A DNA stretch of 22,399 nucleotides from a virus: the IMG/VR virus record IMGVR_UViG_3300043466_000202, positions 1 through 22,399 of that record; one strand, written 5' to 3'. Below the pieces are notes generated by a model that saw only the letters and a list, made by a program, of their open reading frames with translations, made no database searches and was not told the DNA's origin. Position numbers and translations under genes: made by a program. This document shows, in pieces, positions 1 through 7,351 of the stretch. The stretch's first letter is position 1. Every line of letters starts with the position of its first letter.

Positions 1-375
1 CACAGGAGGCACTACAGGAGGTACGACTGGTGGTACGACTGGTGGTACGACTGGTGGTACGACTGGTGGTACGACTGGTGGTACGACTGGTGGTACTACA
101 GGTGGTGAAACTGGAGGAACCACAGGAGGCACTACAGGAGGTACGACTGGTGGGACAACAGGAGGGACAACTGGAGGTACGACAGGAGGGACCACAGGTG
201 GTACAACAGGTGGTACAACAGGTGGCACTACTGGAGGCACAACAGGTGGAACTACTGGAGGTACTACTGGAGGTACAACGGGTGGAACCACTGGAGGTAC
301 CACAGGTGGAGGTGTAGGTGCAATAAATCTTAATACTACGCCTATACCACTGGGGTTACGAAATAATGGTGCCAC
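1..375 (-). CDS. Pro-Pro-Val-Val repeat protein, 5' part (runs off the left edge)
   Basis: A GTG start at 375 lies 4 bases after AGAGGAG (386-380) and 19 bases after the stop of the previous tail gene, in the same direction as all other genes. The product begins MAPLFRNPSGIGVVLRFIAP and then becomes about 25 units of Pro-Pro-Val-Val up to the window edge. One unit is altered (Val to Ser, near 110). I do not recognise a family. A long Pro/Val repeat would give an extended, stiff rod, which would suit a linker or stalk in a tail fibre or a surface appendage (inference). The tape measure also has a short Pro/Val-rich linker. The complementary strand is open too, as Thr-Gly-Gly-Thr repeats from 2 to 415, so strand assignment rests on the start signal and the operon direction. 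Confidence 0.68.
   Translation of the reverse strand, partial: MAPLFRNPSGIGVVLRFIAPTPPPVVPPVVPPVVPPVVPPVVPPVVPPVVPPVVPPVVPPVVPPVVPPVVPPVVPPVVPPVVPPVVPPVSPPVVPPVVPPVVPPVVPPVVPPVVPPVVPPVVPPV
20..307. repeat. 12-bp tandem repeat array (ggtacgactggt type)
   Basis: About 25 imperfect copies of a 12-base unit. Six consecutive copies at 20-91 are identical (ggtacgactggt). A 33-base block at 1 recurs at 121. The other units differ mostly at the positions that are third codon positions in the Pro-Pro-Val-Val frame. The identical run suggests recent expansion by slippage or recombination. Confidence 0.9.
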
Positions 376-379
376 GATT

Positions 380-386
380 CTCCTCT
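380..386 (-). promoter_or_regulatory. ribosome binding site of the PPVV protein
   Basis: AGAGGAG on the minus strand, 4 bases before the GTG at 375. It is the main evidence that the repeat is coding on the minus strand, because the repeat itself is open on both strands. Confidence 0.65.
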
Positions 387-394
387 ATTACCTA

Positions 395-1117
395 TTAAGC
401 AAATCTGTTTTGTGATGCTAAAACTGTATATGTTGCAGATGCAGTCTTTATAATTGTATAAACATACGCATCTACTGAGTTAGCATTTCCTGCTGAAGGT
501 GCTGTTCCACCTAACCACTTAGGGGTTACGGCTGATCCATCAATTTGAAATGCTGTTGGGTAGTATGGTGTAGCACCATTTGTGTTAAGAACTACAACAG
601 AAATTTGTTCTCCTGGGGCCATGATTGAGTCAAGAGTTGTTGATACATTTCCACGAACATTTGTTGTCCAGTTGGCTGTAGCATTAGCATTGATAAATTC
701 AACAGATGCAGTAACTATATCAACATTGACAGTAGTTGCTGCTCCAGTTCCAACAATTTCAACTGTTTCTTTTGGAGATGTAAGTGTTGGTCTGCTTGAT
801 AAAGATATTGTTGGGATTGGGCCAGATCCATTTGTTACGGTAATTCCAGGACCAGCATTAATAGCAGTCAAGTCTCCACCAGCATTTGAGATTGTTACCC
901 ATAAAGTGCCATTGTAGAAGGTCAAAGCGTCTGTATCAGCAAGGTAGGCAAACATTCCTTCTTGCACAACACCTGCACCCAAAGCAGTGTTTCTTGCTGT
1001 TTCAGTAGCGAAGTACATAATTGTTTGATTTTGTAGGTTGTACTGGACCTGTGCTGCAGTTAGAACCTGACCTGTGTTAAAGGTTAGATATCCTGCGTTT
1101 GGCTCGCCTGTTGGCAT
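395..1117 (-). CDS. tail fibre-like / minor tail protein
   Basis: A 240-residue protein encoded after the hub-type protein. The ATG at 1117 follows AGGAG with a 7-base spacer. The N-terminal part (about residues 12-75) has the pattern seen at the start of many phage fibre proteins: a phrase like FNTGQVLTAAQVQYNLQNQ, then a helix with FATETARNTAL, then GMFAYLADTDALTFYNGTLW. The C-terminal part (about 110-240) is rich in Thr, Val, Ala and Asn, is predicted to be mostly beta, and ends SATYTVLASQNRFA, a common ending in phage fibre proteins. It probably sits at the tail tip. I recognise the style rather than a specific family. The gene starts 12 bases after the previous stop, in the same transcription unit. 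Confidence 0.65.
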   Translation of the reverse strand: MPTGEPNAGYLTFNTGQVLTAAQVQYNLQNQTIMYFATETARNTALGAGVVQEGMFAYLADTDALTFYNGTLWVTISNAGGDLTAINAGPGITVTNGSGPIPTISLSSRPTLTSPKETVEIVGTGAATTVNVDIVTASVEFINANATANWTTNVRGNVSTTLDSIMAPGEQISVVVLNTNGATPYYPTAFQIDGSAVTPKWLGGTAPSAGNANSVDAYVYTIIKTASATYTVLASQNRFA

Positions 1118-1128
1118 CGTTCTTCTCC

Positions 1129-2418
1129 TTAGTATGATAGTGCATTATTGTTGGGTATTGGTTCTGTTAACCCTAGTATACCCTGATTTTCAGAATCAAG
1201 TATGAAACCCTGAATAATTGGCTCTGCTGTAAGCAGTTTAGTCATCCAGGTTGTTGGTGTAACATCGTGCTGAACTCCTTGAACAAACAACTCACGAAGA
1301 ACCGTAGATCCACCAGGCATTGTTTTTTCAATATTAACCAATGTATAGATATCTGCTCTTAGTCCAGCAACATTTCTAGAAGTTTGATCAGTATCAGAAA
1401 GGTTCAAACTCATAGAATCAATTCTAAGTTCTGCATTCTTACGAGAAGCAAGCAGTGTTCTTGCTTGGTCATTTGACTCTACATCTGTTTGAACCAAGAT
1501 ATCGCTTCTTTGACCTGATTTTCTAAAATATCTAAGAATACTTGCCTCGCTCTGCTCTCTTTGAGGAGTACCACCAATTCTTGTGACTGTCACATCATTA
1601 AGAATAAGTTGGTCGTCATAGGCAAAATCTAGATCTGAATAGGTAATTGTATCTGGAGCACCAGTATCAGAATATGTTCTTGCTGGAGCATCTGCTAACT
1701 TAGTAATGTCTGTACGAGACAAGAACTTTGCTCCACCAACTGGTGACATGTAAAAAGCACCAAACTCAGATTGCTCAACTGTCTGGATTGCTTGTAAGAT
1801 ATTTCTTTGTCCACCTGGATCTGCCTGCATTGTGGAATCTCCTGGCTCAATCTGTCTCATAGAGTCTGGGAAACCAGCAAAATCAAGAAGGTCTTCAACT
1901 CTAACACCAGATAATTGTCCTGCAACTGCTCCTGGTATTGGAGAAGTTCCAGTAGAGACATTGTTCAAAAGACGGAACCCATCAGCACATCTTAATGTTA
2001 CGCTTGCTGTTTCATTACTTCCAACATAAAACTGAGTGTCGTAATCAGTAATATATCCTGAGAATATGTAGAATCTATAATCAACTCCAGCCAATTCAAT
2101 ATCAGCCCAAATCTGTATTTTACGCAATGGAACTAATTTACCATAATACGGAGAATCTTCATTAAATGGGTTAAACCAAGAATTAGGGTCAAATAGTGTT
2201 ACCGTTGCAGTTCCAACCTCAAAGTTAGAAAGGATACGAAGACGACCTCTACGAGTAGAGCATTTGTACACCATATCTGTAATATCAACAATATCTGATG
2301 GAGCATCTGCAAGGATACCTACATCTAATGGTGTTAAGATATCGTTCAATATTAATGGATTACCAAATGCTGGACCATCTTGAAAGTTGATGGATACGCC
2401 TAGTCTAGGTTTTGACAT
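1129..2418 (-). CDS. minor tail protein / baseplate hub-type protein
   Basis: A 429-residue protein encoded directly after the tape measure, the usual place for distal tail and hub proteins. It begins MSKPRLGVSINFQDGPAFG. It has features typical of siphophage tail-tip proteins: an early beta domain with DITDMVYKCSTRRGRLRILS and FEVGTATVTLFDPNSWFNP (a hub-like segment about an adjacent-line geometry), a phrase FSGYITDYD, and a later part with VEQSEFGAFYMSPVGGAKFL followed by a helix-rich DQARTLLASRKNAELRI segment. This pattern recurs in minor tail proteins of actinobacterial siphophages (family knowledge; no search was possible). No enzymatic motif is evident. Only one base separates it from the tape measure stop, and its ribosome binding site is weak, so translation is probably coupled. 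Confidence 0.65.
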   Translation of the reverse strand: MSKPRLGVSINFQDGPAFGNPLILNDILTPLDVGILADAPSDIVDITDMVYKCSTRRGRLRILSNFEVGTATVTLFDPNSWFNPFNEDSPYYGKLVPLRKIQIWADIELAGVDYRFYIFSGYITDYDTQFYVGSNETASVTLRCADGFRLLNNVSTGTSPIPGAVAGQLSGVRVEDLLDFAGFPDSMRQIEPGDSTMQADPGGQRNILQAIQTVEQSEFGAFYMSPVGGAKFLSRTDITKLADAPARTYSDTGAPDTITYSDLDFAYDDQLILNDVTVTRIGGTPQREQSEASILRYFRKSGQRSDILVQTDVESNDQARTLLASRKNAELRIDSMSLNLSDTDQTSRNVAGLRADIYTLVNIEKTMPGGSTVLRELFVQGVQHDVTPTTWMTKLLTAEPIIQGFILDSENQGILGLTEPIPNNNALSY

Positions 2419-2419
2419 T

Positions 2420-5281
2420 CTATATCGCCTGCAATGTCAATCCCTGGCCATTTTGCTGAGCAGTAAGCAGTCCAGTTCTAATTGTTTGAACTAAATCTTG
2501 TTCAGTTGTTACAGAGCCATTAACTGTTACATTGATAGTCTGATTTCCACCAGAGTTGAATCCACTACCTACCATGCTCTTAGCGTTGTCCAGTGTTGGA
2601 GATTTAAGATTCATACCCGCAAATCTAAATCTTTCATCATATTCTGTTGCAACGGCAGAATCAAACGATGACATTGAGGCAGCGTCAGCCATACGGAATG
2701 AACCAGAATTGAAGGTAGAAACAGTTGCTGCTGCAGCCTGTGCTGAAGCAATTTGTCCAGCCCTCTTGGTCTGCTCATCAACTATTGTTGCTGCAGCCTG
2801 AGTTCCATTCTTAAGATTATCAGTAAGTTCATCAATCTGCTCTTTTATCCTAAACCCTGCAATAGTTCCTGCAGGAGCATCTTTCTTTAATTCTTTAAGA
2901 GCGTCTATCTGCTTTTGAATTTCTGAAGATGCTGCAGAATCTGTCTTGGATGTACCGTCTGTCTTTGGAGGAACAACTACTACTGGAGGAACAACTGTAG
3001 TCTTACCAGGACCAAATCCTCCTGCTGCTGCTTCTCTTTGCTTTCTTAGGAACTCTTCTAATGCTGCAGTTGCATTTTTCCATGCAAGTTCTGCTGCTTG
3101 TGCAGTAGTAAGCATAGATCCGTTGTATGCAACTGGTGCACCAACTTCCTTGATGTATGCAACAACCTGGTCAGTGCTTAACTTCCACTTATCCTTAAGT
3201 TTAACAATTTCTTTATCTTCTAGTGTTCCATCGCTAACTACGCCAACAAAGTCAGCATACTGACGAACTTGCTCTTCAGTTAACTTCCACTTGGACATTA
3301 ACTTCTGAATTTCATCATCTCTTAGTACAGTGTCGCTTAATGCTACTGTAAAGTCAAGATACTTTTCTGCTTGTTCCTTTGTGCTGCCCCAAGACTTAGC
3401 AAGATCTTCAACTTCCTTGTCTGAAATTACTCCGTCTGAAACTGCCTGGAACTCAATTAAGTAGGCTCTTACTGCTTCTACTGGAAGTTTCCAACCAAGA
3501 GCAAGTGCTTTAACTTCATCATCAGTTATCTTCTGATCTCCAAGAACTTGAAGAATATCAATATATCTTTCAGACAATGTATTTCTTACTTCTTGTAGGA
3601 AAATATTTTCTTTTAATTTCTTAAGTTTGTCTAATTCTAACTGATTATCCTTTTGCTTAATCAGTAATAGTTCTGCTGCTCTAAGGTTAATTGCTTCATA
3701 TTCTGCTGCTTCAAGGCTGCTTACAGGAGTGATTCCCTTGCCAATCTTAGGCTTTCCAGTACCTGGAATTGCACTCAACTTCTTAAGTCTTGCTAAAACT
3801 GCATTTCTCTTTGCCTCTGCTGCATCTCTTCTTGCTTGTTCTTTAGCATTTCTGGCTTCCATCTGAGCAAACAACTCTTGTTGCTTTCTTTCCTCATCAG
3901 TCATGGAGGCTTTTTCTTCTTGATTCCTCTTATACTTTTCGTGAGCAGCATCCATTGAGTTGGCGTAATTTGAATTAGCCATCATTGCTCTATCTGCTGC
4001 CTTAGCAGTATCGCTCATAACAACCTTTTGTTTTTCAAAGTTGTTAATAATCTTCTTACCAATTACATAAACTGCTGTCATAGCAGCAAACAATAAAAGC
4101 AATGGCTTTGGAAGTATTAGTCTTATCGCTGCAGCAATTGCTTTAAGACCCTTAACCATTATTGGGTAAATCTTTGAACCAGCCATCATCTTAGTATGCA
4201 ACAGTGTTAGGGCAGCAGCGTTTGCTGTATATCCTGTAGCATTGAGTGTAAGTTGTGCTGCAAGGTTTCTAGTAGCAACAGTAGAAGACTGTGTTTTTGC
4301 ATCTGCAATTGTCTGCAGTGCTATGTAAATACCAAGTGCTGTGGTTAATACACCATAAACAATTGTAAGACCCTTAATAACTGCTGCAATCTGAATCCAT
4401 CCAGCAATACCTACTGGAAGGATATTGTTTACCTTATTAATAAAGTTAAAGATATTTCCAAATGCCCTGGCAATTTCCTGAATATTCTTAGTAGTGGTTG
4501 CTAAAGCGTTTGTTAACTTATACTTGTTCATGTCAAGGAATGCTTGAAGATTTGGTAGAACCTTGTTTTCAATGTAGAAAACCATTCTTGAAAGTTCAGG
4601 CATAAAGGCTAAGCCAATAGAGTCCTTTATTTGGTTAAACGCTAATCCTAGTTTTGTTACTTGACCAGAGAAAGTTGCTGCTGATGCTGCAGCCTGACCC
4701 TTAGATACCTTGGAAAGGTCTAATAATAGTTTAGAAAGATTCTTTGACTTTACTGCATTTGCATCAAGAGGTATTCCAAGTCTTGTTAAAGCAGTCATAT
4801 TTCCGTTTACTGCTCTTGAAAGTGCTGTTGAAACGGCACCTAAATCTTTTCCGCTTGCTGCAGAAACATCTGTGGCTAAACTTAAGAGAGCCTGACCTTG
4901 TGCTAAATCTCCAGTTGCTGTAACTAACTGCTGAAGAGCAGGAATTAACTTCTCATTATCAATTGCAACTTGTAGTTCAAGTGAGTCTAAATACTTTGCG
5001 TTAGCAGCAATGGCTGCATCTGTAGCACCTGTAGTGTTGCGTAAAGCAACTGCTAGGGCTGCTTGTTGTTTTTCATCTGCTGCTGCACCCTTGACTGCAT
5101 CAATTGCAAGTTTAGCAGCATAGGCAGCAGTGGCTGCGCCAACTAATGCAAAAGACTTGGTTGCTTTAGCACCAAATGCGTCAATTCTTTTACCAAGTTT
5201 GGCAATGTCCTTTTGGGCTGCCTTAGATCCTTTATCAGAGTATTGGGAGAGAATCCGTGCTATTACTGCACCAGTAGCCAT
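2420..5281 (-). CDS. tail tape measure protein
   Basis: At 953 residues this is the longest tail gene. It is rich in Ala and helix, as tape measures are, and follows the chaperone and gp10-like genes. Residues about 1-290 are an amphipathic helical region; long hydrophobic helices lie near 295-325 and 380-412; a charged coiled region follows (about 430-570). Four tandem 34-residue repeats occupy 573-708. After them come a Pro/Val linker (TTVVPPVVVVPPKTDG), another helical part, and a C-terminus with QTINVTVNGSVTTEQDLVQT, a common tape measure ending. I chose ATG 5281 over GTG 5290 because the GTG lies only one base from AAAGGAG, while the ATG is 10 bases away and directly follows the previous stop. 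At about 1.5 angstrom per residue the length predicts a tail near 140 nm (inference). Confidence 0.9.
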   Translation of the reverse strand: MATGAVIARILSQYSDKGSKAAQKDIAKLGKRIDAFGAKATKSFALVGAATAAYAAKLAIDAVKGAAADEKQQAALAVALRNTTGATDAAIAANAKYLDSLELQVAIDNEKLIPALQQLVTATGDLAQGQALLSLATDVSAASGKDLGAVSTALSRAVNGNMTALTRLGIPLDANAVKSKNLSKLLLDLSKVSKGQAAASAATFSGQVTKLGLAFNQIKDSIGLAFMPELSRMVFYIENKVLPNLQAFLDMNKYKLTNALATTTKNIQEIARAFGNIFNFINKVNNILPVGIAGWIQIAAVIKGLTIVYGVLTTALGIYIALQTIADAKTQSSTVATRNLAAQLTLNATGYTANAAALTLLHTKMMAGSKIYPIMVKGLKAIAAAIRLILPKPLLLLFAAMTAVYVIGKKIINNFEKQKVVMSDTAKAADRAMMANSNYANSMDAAHEKYKRNQEEKASMTDEERKQQELFAQMEARNAKEQARRDAAEAKRNAVLARLKKLSAIPGTGKPKIGKGITPVSSLEAAEYEAINLRAAELLLIKQKDNQLELDKLKKLKENIFLQEVRNTLSERYIDILQVLGDQKITDDEVKALALGWKLPVEAVRAYLIEFQAVSDGVISDKEVEDLAKSWGSTKEQAEKYLDFTVALSDTVLRDDEIQKLMSKWKLTEEQVRQYADFVGVVSDGTLEDKEIVKLKDKWKLSTDQVVAYIKEVGAPVAYNGSMLTTAQAAELAWKNATAALEEFLRKQREAAAGGFGPGKTTVVPPVVVVPPKTDGTSKTDSAASSEIQKQIDALKELKKDAPAGTIAGFRIKEQIDELTDNLKNGTQAAATIVDEQTKRAGQIASAQAAAATVSTFNSGSFRMADAASMSSFDSAVATEYDERFRFAGMNLKSPTLDNAKSMVGSGFNSGGNQTINVTVNGSVTTEQDLVQTIRTGLLTAQQNGQGLTLQAI
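3158..3565 (-). repeat. four tandem 34-residue repeats in the tape measure
   Basis: Four in-register protein repeats of exactly 34 residues (102 bases each), residues 573-708. Each starts with Tyr and has a consensus of Tyr, about eight variable residues, Ser/Gly-Asp, a turn, then DxEhxxLxxxWxLTxEQhxx (h, hydrophobic). Examples of the core are SDGVISDKEV and SDGTLEDKEI. Each unit reads as helix-turn-helix. The DNA copies have diverged, so the repeat is maintained at the protein level. Confidence 0.85.
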
Positions 5282-5282
5282 T

Positions 5283-5819
5283 TTATACACTCTCCTTTGA
5301 TAAATTTTGTTGTAACTTCTTCTTTACTACTTCAAAAGCATCATACACATTCTTAACAATTCTGTCTCTGTTTTTGTCTACTGACTTCCAGATAAGACGA
5401 GATGCTTGTGATTCTTTTTTCTCAAGGTTGCTGATAAATGTACCATTTCCCTTGCCTTTTCTACCTGACAATTCATAAATTACACCTGCTGCTGATCTGT
5501 TCTTTAACGCTCCCGCAGAAGTTGTGTAGTCTTGTCTTACTTTACCTTCAGCCTTTGTAGATGTTATTCCAGCCTTTATAATACTTTGATCCCATGCAGG
5601 CCAACCAGCACCACCACGAGTGCGTGGCTTTAAAGGAGGCTGTGTATTCCACCCACTAAGCGGCGGAGTACCAGCGACAAATCCTTGAGCATCTTTCTTA
5701 GCATTTTTCAGTTCAGAATTGATTACCTTAGTGAATTCTTTAACTGCTTGCTTATCAAAAGACTCTAATGCTTTGAGTGTTTCTTTAACACCAGTTAACA
5801 CCATTGCATTTTCGCTCAT
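5283..5819 (-). CDS. HK97 gp10-like putative tail completion / neck protein
   Basis: A 178-residue protein encoded between the tail chaperone and the tape measure. The N-terminus has a helix of the type GVKETLKALESFDKQAVKEF followed by a further amphipathic helix. A Gly/Pro-rich turn region (VAGTPPLSGWNTQPPLKPRT) and an AGVIYELSGRKGKGNG segment follow, and the protein ends in a basic helix. The helix-then-YE(L/F)SGRKG pattern resembles HK97 gp10-type and minor tail completion proteins, though those usually sit between the connector and the tail tube gene. The position here, just before the tape measure, is unusual for gp10 but occurs in actinophages with an uncharacterised gene at this spot. 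The start ATG at 5819 abuts the stop of the frameshifted chaperone. Assignment is tentative. Confidence 0.45.
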   Translation of the reverse strand: MSENAMVLTGVKETLKALESFDKQAVKEFTKVINSELKNAKKDAQGFVAGTPPLSGWNTQPPLKPRTRGGAGWPAWDQSIIKAGITSTKAEGKVRQDYTTSAGALKNRSAAGVIYELSGRKGKGNGTFISNLEKKESQASRLIWKSVDKNRDRIVKNVYDAFEVVKKKLQQNLSKESV

Positions 5820-6220
5820 TTACGCATCCTTATTTTTTTGCTTTAGATAAATAACAATTGCTTCAAGAACTCCGTCAGGAGCATCTATCAAATCAATTGG
5901 TGATAGGCCTGTTTCCACAGAAATCATTGCTACCGTATAGGTTAGGCTGTCTCTGTGGATTCTAAATTTGGGTCTACAACTAACTCAACACTGTCTAATG
6001 TGTCAAGAAAGCCCTCGCCCCAAGGTTTAATAACTTTTCCACTGTCCTTCAAAGCACTCCATGCCAAGAAGTAGATGTGTTCTAGTTTCTGATCTTCGCC
6101 AAGGAGTTTTGCAAATCCCTTGCCAAATTTTTGTTCAAAAGCAACGATTGTTCGTGGTCGTAGTGAGAGAACTCCTTCAAACCCGTCGTTAGTCTTTATC
6201 TTTAACTGTAGTCCGTCCAT
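5820..6220 (-). CDS. tail assembly chaperone, long form by -1 ribosomal frameshift (gpGT-like)
   Basis: Translation starts at 6220, shifts -1 at the slippery decamer 5972-5963, and continues in the other frame to the stop at 5822-5820. The result is about 133 residues: 85 in frame one and 48 in frame two (for a slip at CCCAAAT). The second part has TYTVAMISVETGLSPIDLID followed by a helix (APDGVLEAIVIYLKQKN), as expected for the T part of siphophage G/GT chaperones that bind the tape measure and recruit tail tube subunits. The frame-two region has no ribosome binding site of its own and is open from before the first-frame stop, so fusion explains it better than a separate gene. The fusion stop abuts the next ATG. 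Confidence 0.85.
5914..5972 (-). promoter_or_regulatory. -1 programmed ribosomal frameshift signal (slippery site plus stem-loop)
   Basis: The minus strand reads CCCAAATTTA at 5972-5963 and contains two overlapping X-XXY-YYZ heptamers in the correct phase: C-CCA-AAT and A-AAT-TTA. Six bases after the first heptamer a stem begins: TCCACAGAGA (5959-5950) pairs with TTTCTGTGGA (5923-5914), eight Watson-Crick pairs plus one G-U and one A-U, with a loop of 26 bases. Heptamer, spacer and stem all fit the standard -1 frameshift model. Confidence 0.85.
5942..6220 (-). CDS. tail assembly chaperone, short form (gpG-like)
   Basis: A 92-residue protein beginning MDGLQLKIKTNDGFEGVLSL, encoded between the tail tube genes and the tape measure, where siphophages carry the gpG chaperone. 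The fold is probably beta at the start, then helical (FEQKFGKGFAKLL, HIYFLAWSALKDSG). In the family this short product is made in excess over the frameshifted form, and both coat the tape measure while the tube is assembled; neither enters the virion. The ATG follows AAGGGG with a good spacer. It stops at 5944-5942, seven codons after the slip site. Confidence 0.88.
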   Translation of the reverse strand: MDGLQLKIKTNDGFEGVLSLRPRTIVAFEQKFGKGFAKLLGEDQKLEHIYFLAWSALKDSGKVIKPWGEGFLDTLDSVELVVDPNLESTETA

Positions 6221-6236
6221 TTATTTTGCCCCTTTT

Positions 6237-6668
6237 CTAAGGTGTGATTGATTTATTTATTGGGCCTGATATAGGCCAGGTTACACTTGCAGTCGCTAAC
6301 TCACCAGCAGCACCATTTAGTGGTTGCCATTCTGAGATTAACGCATTAAATGTATATTTTGGATTGCTTGCACTAACAGTTGCATTGACTGGACGGACCT
6401 CAATTTGTATCGCTGTACCAACTTTTGAGTTAGCAAGTGATGTTCCATTGATAATTTCTTCAAGTCCGTTATCAGCATAGTTCTGATGAAATTCAAAACT
6501 TACTGAATTTTGTCCCAGTCCTGCAATTACTGTTTTATACACATCGTTCATTTGTGTAGTCTCAATAAGGTCGTGTGTCGTTGCAAGTGAGATTGATGCG
6601 ACATAATCGCTTATATCAAAAGTATCAGCAAGCAATACATACGCATTAGTTAAGACTATTTTAGCCAT
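6237..6668 (-). CDS. major tail tube protein, paralogue 2
   Basis: 143 residues, beginning MAKIVLTNAYVLLADTFDIS. It matches its upstream neighbour along the whole length: the IVLTN start, a FEFHQ/LEFHQ centre, the (L/I)xEWxPLNGAxGELATASV stretch, and the TWPxSGxI ending. This is the architecture of a small tail tube protein of the phage-tail beta-sandwich type, and the place before the tail chaperone supports it. The ATG starts three bases after the neighbour's stop. The nearest purine stretch (AAAGG) is 14 bases away, so translation likely depends on reinitiation from the upstream gene. It could form a mixed tube with its paralogue or a specialised part such as the first or last ring. Confidence 0.7.
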   Translation of the reverse strand: MAKIVLTNAYVLLADTFDISDYVASISLATTHDLIETTQMNDVYKTVIAGLGQNSVSFEFHQNYADNGLEEIINGTSLANSKVGTAIQIEVRPVNATVSASNPKYTFNALISEWQPLNGAAGELATASVTWPISGPINKSITP

Positions 6669-6671
6669 TTA

Positions 6672-7094
6672 TTATGCAGTCGCCTTTGCAATTGCACCTG
6701 ATACTGGCCAGGTTACTGATGCAGTGGCTAGTTCGCCTACAGCACCGTTAAGTGGTGTCCACTCTGTTACTAGAGCAGATACTGTGTATGCTGGGTTATC
6801 CGCAGCAGTAGCAGCATCTTGTGGCTTTACTACAACTGTAGTAAGTGTTCCAAGTAGTGGGTAGATTGTTGCTTCTACTTCTGATGCAGCAAAGTCCTGG
6901 TGGAATTCAAGAGTGATTGCGTTATCAGCCAATCCTGCAATTCGTGTTCGTGCTGCTGCTGGAACATTTCCTCCAGCAAACGCTGTTGTCTCAACTGCGT
7001 CGTATGTGCTTGAAAGTGAAACTGATGAGATATGATCTGAAAGATCTACTCCACCAATTGTTACTTCAACATTGGTTAATACTATTCTAGCCAT
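6672..7094 (-). CDS. major tail tube protein, paralogue 1
   Basis: 140 residues, beginning MARIVLTNVEVTIGGVDLSD, probably the main tail tube subunit. N-terminal beta strands (IVLTNVEVTIGGVDLSDHIS), a central TRIAGLADNAITLEFHQDF and a C-terminal ELATASVTWPVSGAI fit tail tube proteins of siphophages, in which stacked hexamers form the tube. It has a clear ribosome binding site (AAGGAG, 10 bases before the ATG), unlike the paralogue that follows. Located downstream of the terminator-like and 81-residue genes and upstream of the chaperone, as is standard. Confidence 0.75.
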   Translation of the reverse strand: MARIVLTNVEVTIGGVDLSDHISSVSLSSTYDAVETTAFAGGNVPAAARTRIAGLADNAITLEFHQDFAASEVEATIYPLLGTLTTVVVKPQDAATAADNPAYTVSALVTEWTPLNGAVGELATASVTWPVSGAIAKATA

Positions 7095-7096
7095 TG

Positions 7097-7342
7097 TTAT
7101 TTATCTCCTTGTTCATTATCTAGATTAAAAACAGGTGTGCTAAATACCTGTGGTACTTCCTTTACTTCTGGTTCTTCTTTTACTGCTTGTACTGCTTTTG
7201 GTGTCTGCCCTGCTTTTTTGATGTGCTCAGATGCGATAAGAAATTCAACATTTCCACCTGCACTAAGTATATCACTTTCGGTAAGTTTTTCACCATTAAT
7301 CTTACCGTAAACTTTCTTACTTGAGGTAACTATATATTCCAT
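7097..7342 (-). CDS. hypothetical protein, small, with Pro/Glu/Val-rich tail
   Basis: 81 residues beginning MEYIVTSSKKVYGKINGEKL. The first 45 or so residues could fold as a small alpha/beta domain (IVTSSKKVYGKINGEKLTESDILSAGGNVEFLIASEHIKKAG contains two strands and helices; split here as seen in order). The remainder is a low-complexity charged tail with KEEPEVKEVPQVF. The ATG follows AAGGAG with a proper spacer. It sits between a tail-terminator-like gene and the first tail tube gene and so is probably a neck or tail component, but I do not recognise a family and cannot assign a function. Confidence 0.6.
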   Translation of the reverse strand: MEYIVTSSKKVYGKINGEKLTESDILSAGGNVEFLIASEHIKKAGQTPKAVQAVKEEPEVKEVPQVFSTPVFNLDNEQGDK

Positions 7343-7351
7343 TGTTTCTCC

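Noticed and set aside
30-317. Plus-strand frame reading MVRLVVRLVV repeats at the left edge
   Set aside because: It is a third reading of the 12-base repeat. Unit differences change its amino acids, whereas they are silent in the PPVV and TGGT frames.
5820-5928. A separate 35-residue gene starting at the internal ATG 5928
   Set aside because: No ribosome binding site before it, and the frame extends upstream to the slippery site, so the frameshift fusion explains it better.
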